Source of the DNA: Locusta migratoria
Taxonomy: Eukaryota; Arthropoda; Insecta; Orthoptera; Acrididae
Length of the DNA: 64,000 nt
Direction of reading: 5' to 3'
NCBI GenBank assembly: GCA_026315105.1
Contig: JAOYRU010002311.1
Span: forward strand, 184,001 to 248,000
The notes beneath the pieces are model-generated. The model was not told the DNA's origin. It worked only from the letters and a program-made list of their open reading frames with translations, and ran no database searches. The position numbers and the translations under genes are program-made. Positions 62,902 through 64,000 of this stretch are shown here, piece by piece. The stretch's first letter is position 1; each line of letters opens with the position of its first letter.

Positions 62902-64000
62902 TTAGGAATAAACAGCAAAAACCATTAAAAAATCGAAATGAAAACATTCTTGGTTTAAAATGTCTGCAACGCAGTAAGCGTCCAGGCAGTACAGACAAGA
63001 GTACTGCAGTTTAACAAAACACAACTCCTGGAGAGGGAGCAGAGCGGCGCCAGGGCGGCCGCCGGTGACCACGGCCCGCCACCTGACCGCCTCCACACTC
63101 CACATTTAATATATACATGTTTTTTTTTTGTTTGTTTCTCATGAAATTAACAAAAAAATTCTATACAAATTTAGGAATAAACAGCAAAAACCATTAAAAA
63201 ATCGAAATGAAAACATTCTTGGTTTAAAATGTCTGCAACGCAGTAAGCGTCCAGGCAGTACAGACAAGAGTACTGCAGTTTAACAAAACACAACTCCTGG
63301 AGAGGGAGCAGAGCGGCGCCAGGGCGGCCGCCGGAGACCACGGCCCGCCACCTGACCGCCTCCACACTCCACATTTAATATATACATGTTTTTTTTTTTT
63401 TGTTTGTTTCTCATGAAATTAACAAAAAAATTCTATACAAATTTAGGAATAAACAGCAAAAACCATTAAAAAATCGAAATGAAAACATTCTTGGTTTAAA
63501 ATGTCTGCAACGCAGTAAGCGTCCAGGCAGTACAGACAAGAGTACTGCAGTTTAACAAAACACAACTCCTGGAGAGGGAGCAGAGCGGCGCCAGGGCGGC
63601 CGCCGGAGACCACGGCCCGCCACCTGACCGCCTCCACACTCCACATTTAATATATACATGTTTTTGTTTTTTTTTTTTTTTTTTTTTTGTTTCTCATGAA
63701 ATTAACAAAAAAATTCTATACAAATTTAGGAATAAACAGCAAAAACCATTAAAAAATCGAAATGAAAACATTCTTGGTTTAAAATGTCTGCAACGCAGTA
63801 AGCGTCCAGGCAGTACAGACAAGAGTACTGCAGTTTAACAAAACACAACTCCTGGAGAGGGAGCAGAGCGGCGCCAGGGCGGCCGCCGGAGACCACGGCC
63901 CGCCACCTGACCGCCTCCACACTCCACATTTAATATATACATGTTTTTTTTTTGTTAGTTTCTCATGAAATTAACAAAAAAATTCTATACAAATTTAGGA
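62902..64000. repeat. Right-edge units, common type
   Basis: Four units of the TGTCTG type, running off the right edge. Private changes are CCGGTGACC at about 63062 and GTTAGTTTCTC at about 63954. The tract at 63661-63688 is T5-G-T22 then GTTTCTC, an interruption placed near the other end of the run. Confidence 0.9.

Larger units (their letters stand above)
1..64000. repeat. Tandem satellite array, ~269-bp unit, ~235 copies
   Basis: The same unit recurs head to tail from the first base to the last with no unique insert. Successive units start at, for example, 253, 525, 1063, 1332, 3218, 3487 and 3756, and so on to 63726. The modal spacing is 269 bp, common values are 267-275, and outliers reach 312. 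I count 234 complete units plus one partial unit at the left edge. All copies share one orientation. Spacing is explained almost wholly by the T-homopolymer length: unit length is 259 plus the number of T when both downstream G interruptions are present. Substitutions are sparse, usually zero to two per unit. No gene, tRNA, rRNA or intact mobile element is visible anywhere in the window. Both ends are cut within a unit, so the array continues outside. The family name and host are not recognised. Confidence 0.99.

Noticed and set aside
1..64000. CRISPR array
   Set aside because: The whole unit is repeated, including what would be spacers. There are no short repeats with unique spacers and no cas genes.

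Overview
The whole 64 kb is one uninterrupted head-to-tail tandem array. I see no unique-sequence gene, no RNA gene, no CRISPR and no intact transposon. The repeat unit is about 269 bp in its commonest form and averages about 272 bp. There are 234 complete copies plus a partial copy at the left edge, all in the same orientation. The array enters and leaves the window in mid-unit, so its true ends lie outside.

Each unit has four parts in + strand order. First is an AT-rich stretch with spaced A-tracts. Next is a mixed stretch with overlapping AGTACT and ACTGCAGT palindromes. Then comes an ~80 bp GC-rich, CpG-dense core carrying a NotI site, a GGGCGG box and, on the minus strand, a perfect match to the 10-bp CTCF core consensus that also contains an E-box. 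Last is a TATATA-type AT stretch followed by a T homopolymer, normally interrupted as T(8-14)-G-TTT-G-TTTCTC. Nearly all length variation is in the T homopolymer, which ranges from 5-8 to 57 T. Point differences between units are rare, which implies recent or continuing homogenisation.

Layout: 1-7.0 kb has mostly short-T units. 7.0-20.6 kb has many expanded T tracts and a diverged unit type (ACTACTGG plus CTTCACAT). 17.8-22.75 kb is a tandem duplication of a nine-unit block (2,465 bp each). 22.75-42 kb is very uniform with short T tracts, apart from one rearranged unit near 35.66 kb. 44.0-46.9 kb carries a GCGTTCAGG subfamily. 51.0-54.1 kb has expanded T tracts again. 54.6-56.0 kb holds a 539-bp two-unit higher-order repeat. 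56-62.9 kb is the most diverged part, with a TGTCCG subfamily and, at 60.8-62.3 kb, units that have lost both G interruptions. The last ~1.1 kb returns to the common type.

Organism: this looks like a eukaryotic, probably vertebrate, satellite or macrosatellite, judged from the unit structure, the CpG-dense core and the A/T homopolymer. I cannot name the species, chromosome or repeat family. The most interesting possibility is that the array is a dense, one-directional ladder of about 235 CpG-containing CTCF-like sites, comparable in principle to CTCF-bearing macrosatellites such as DXZ4 but with a roughly ten-fold shorter period. This is inference and untested. Short ORFs recur in every unit only because the DNA itself recurs; I do not call them genes.
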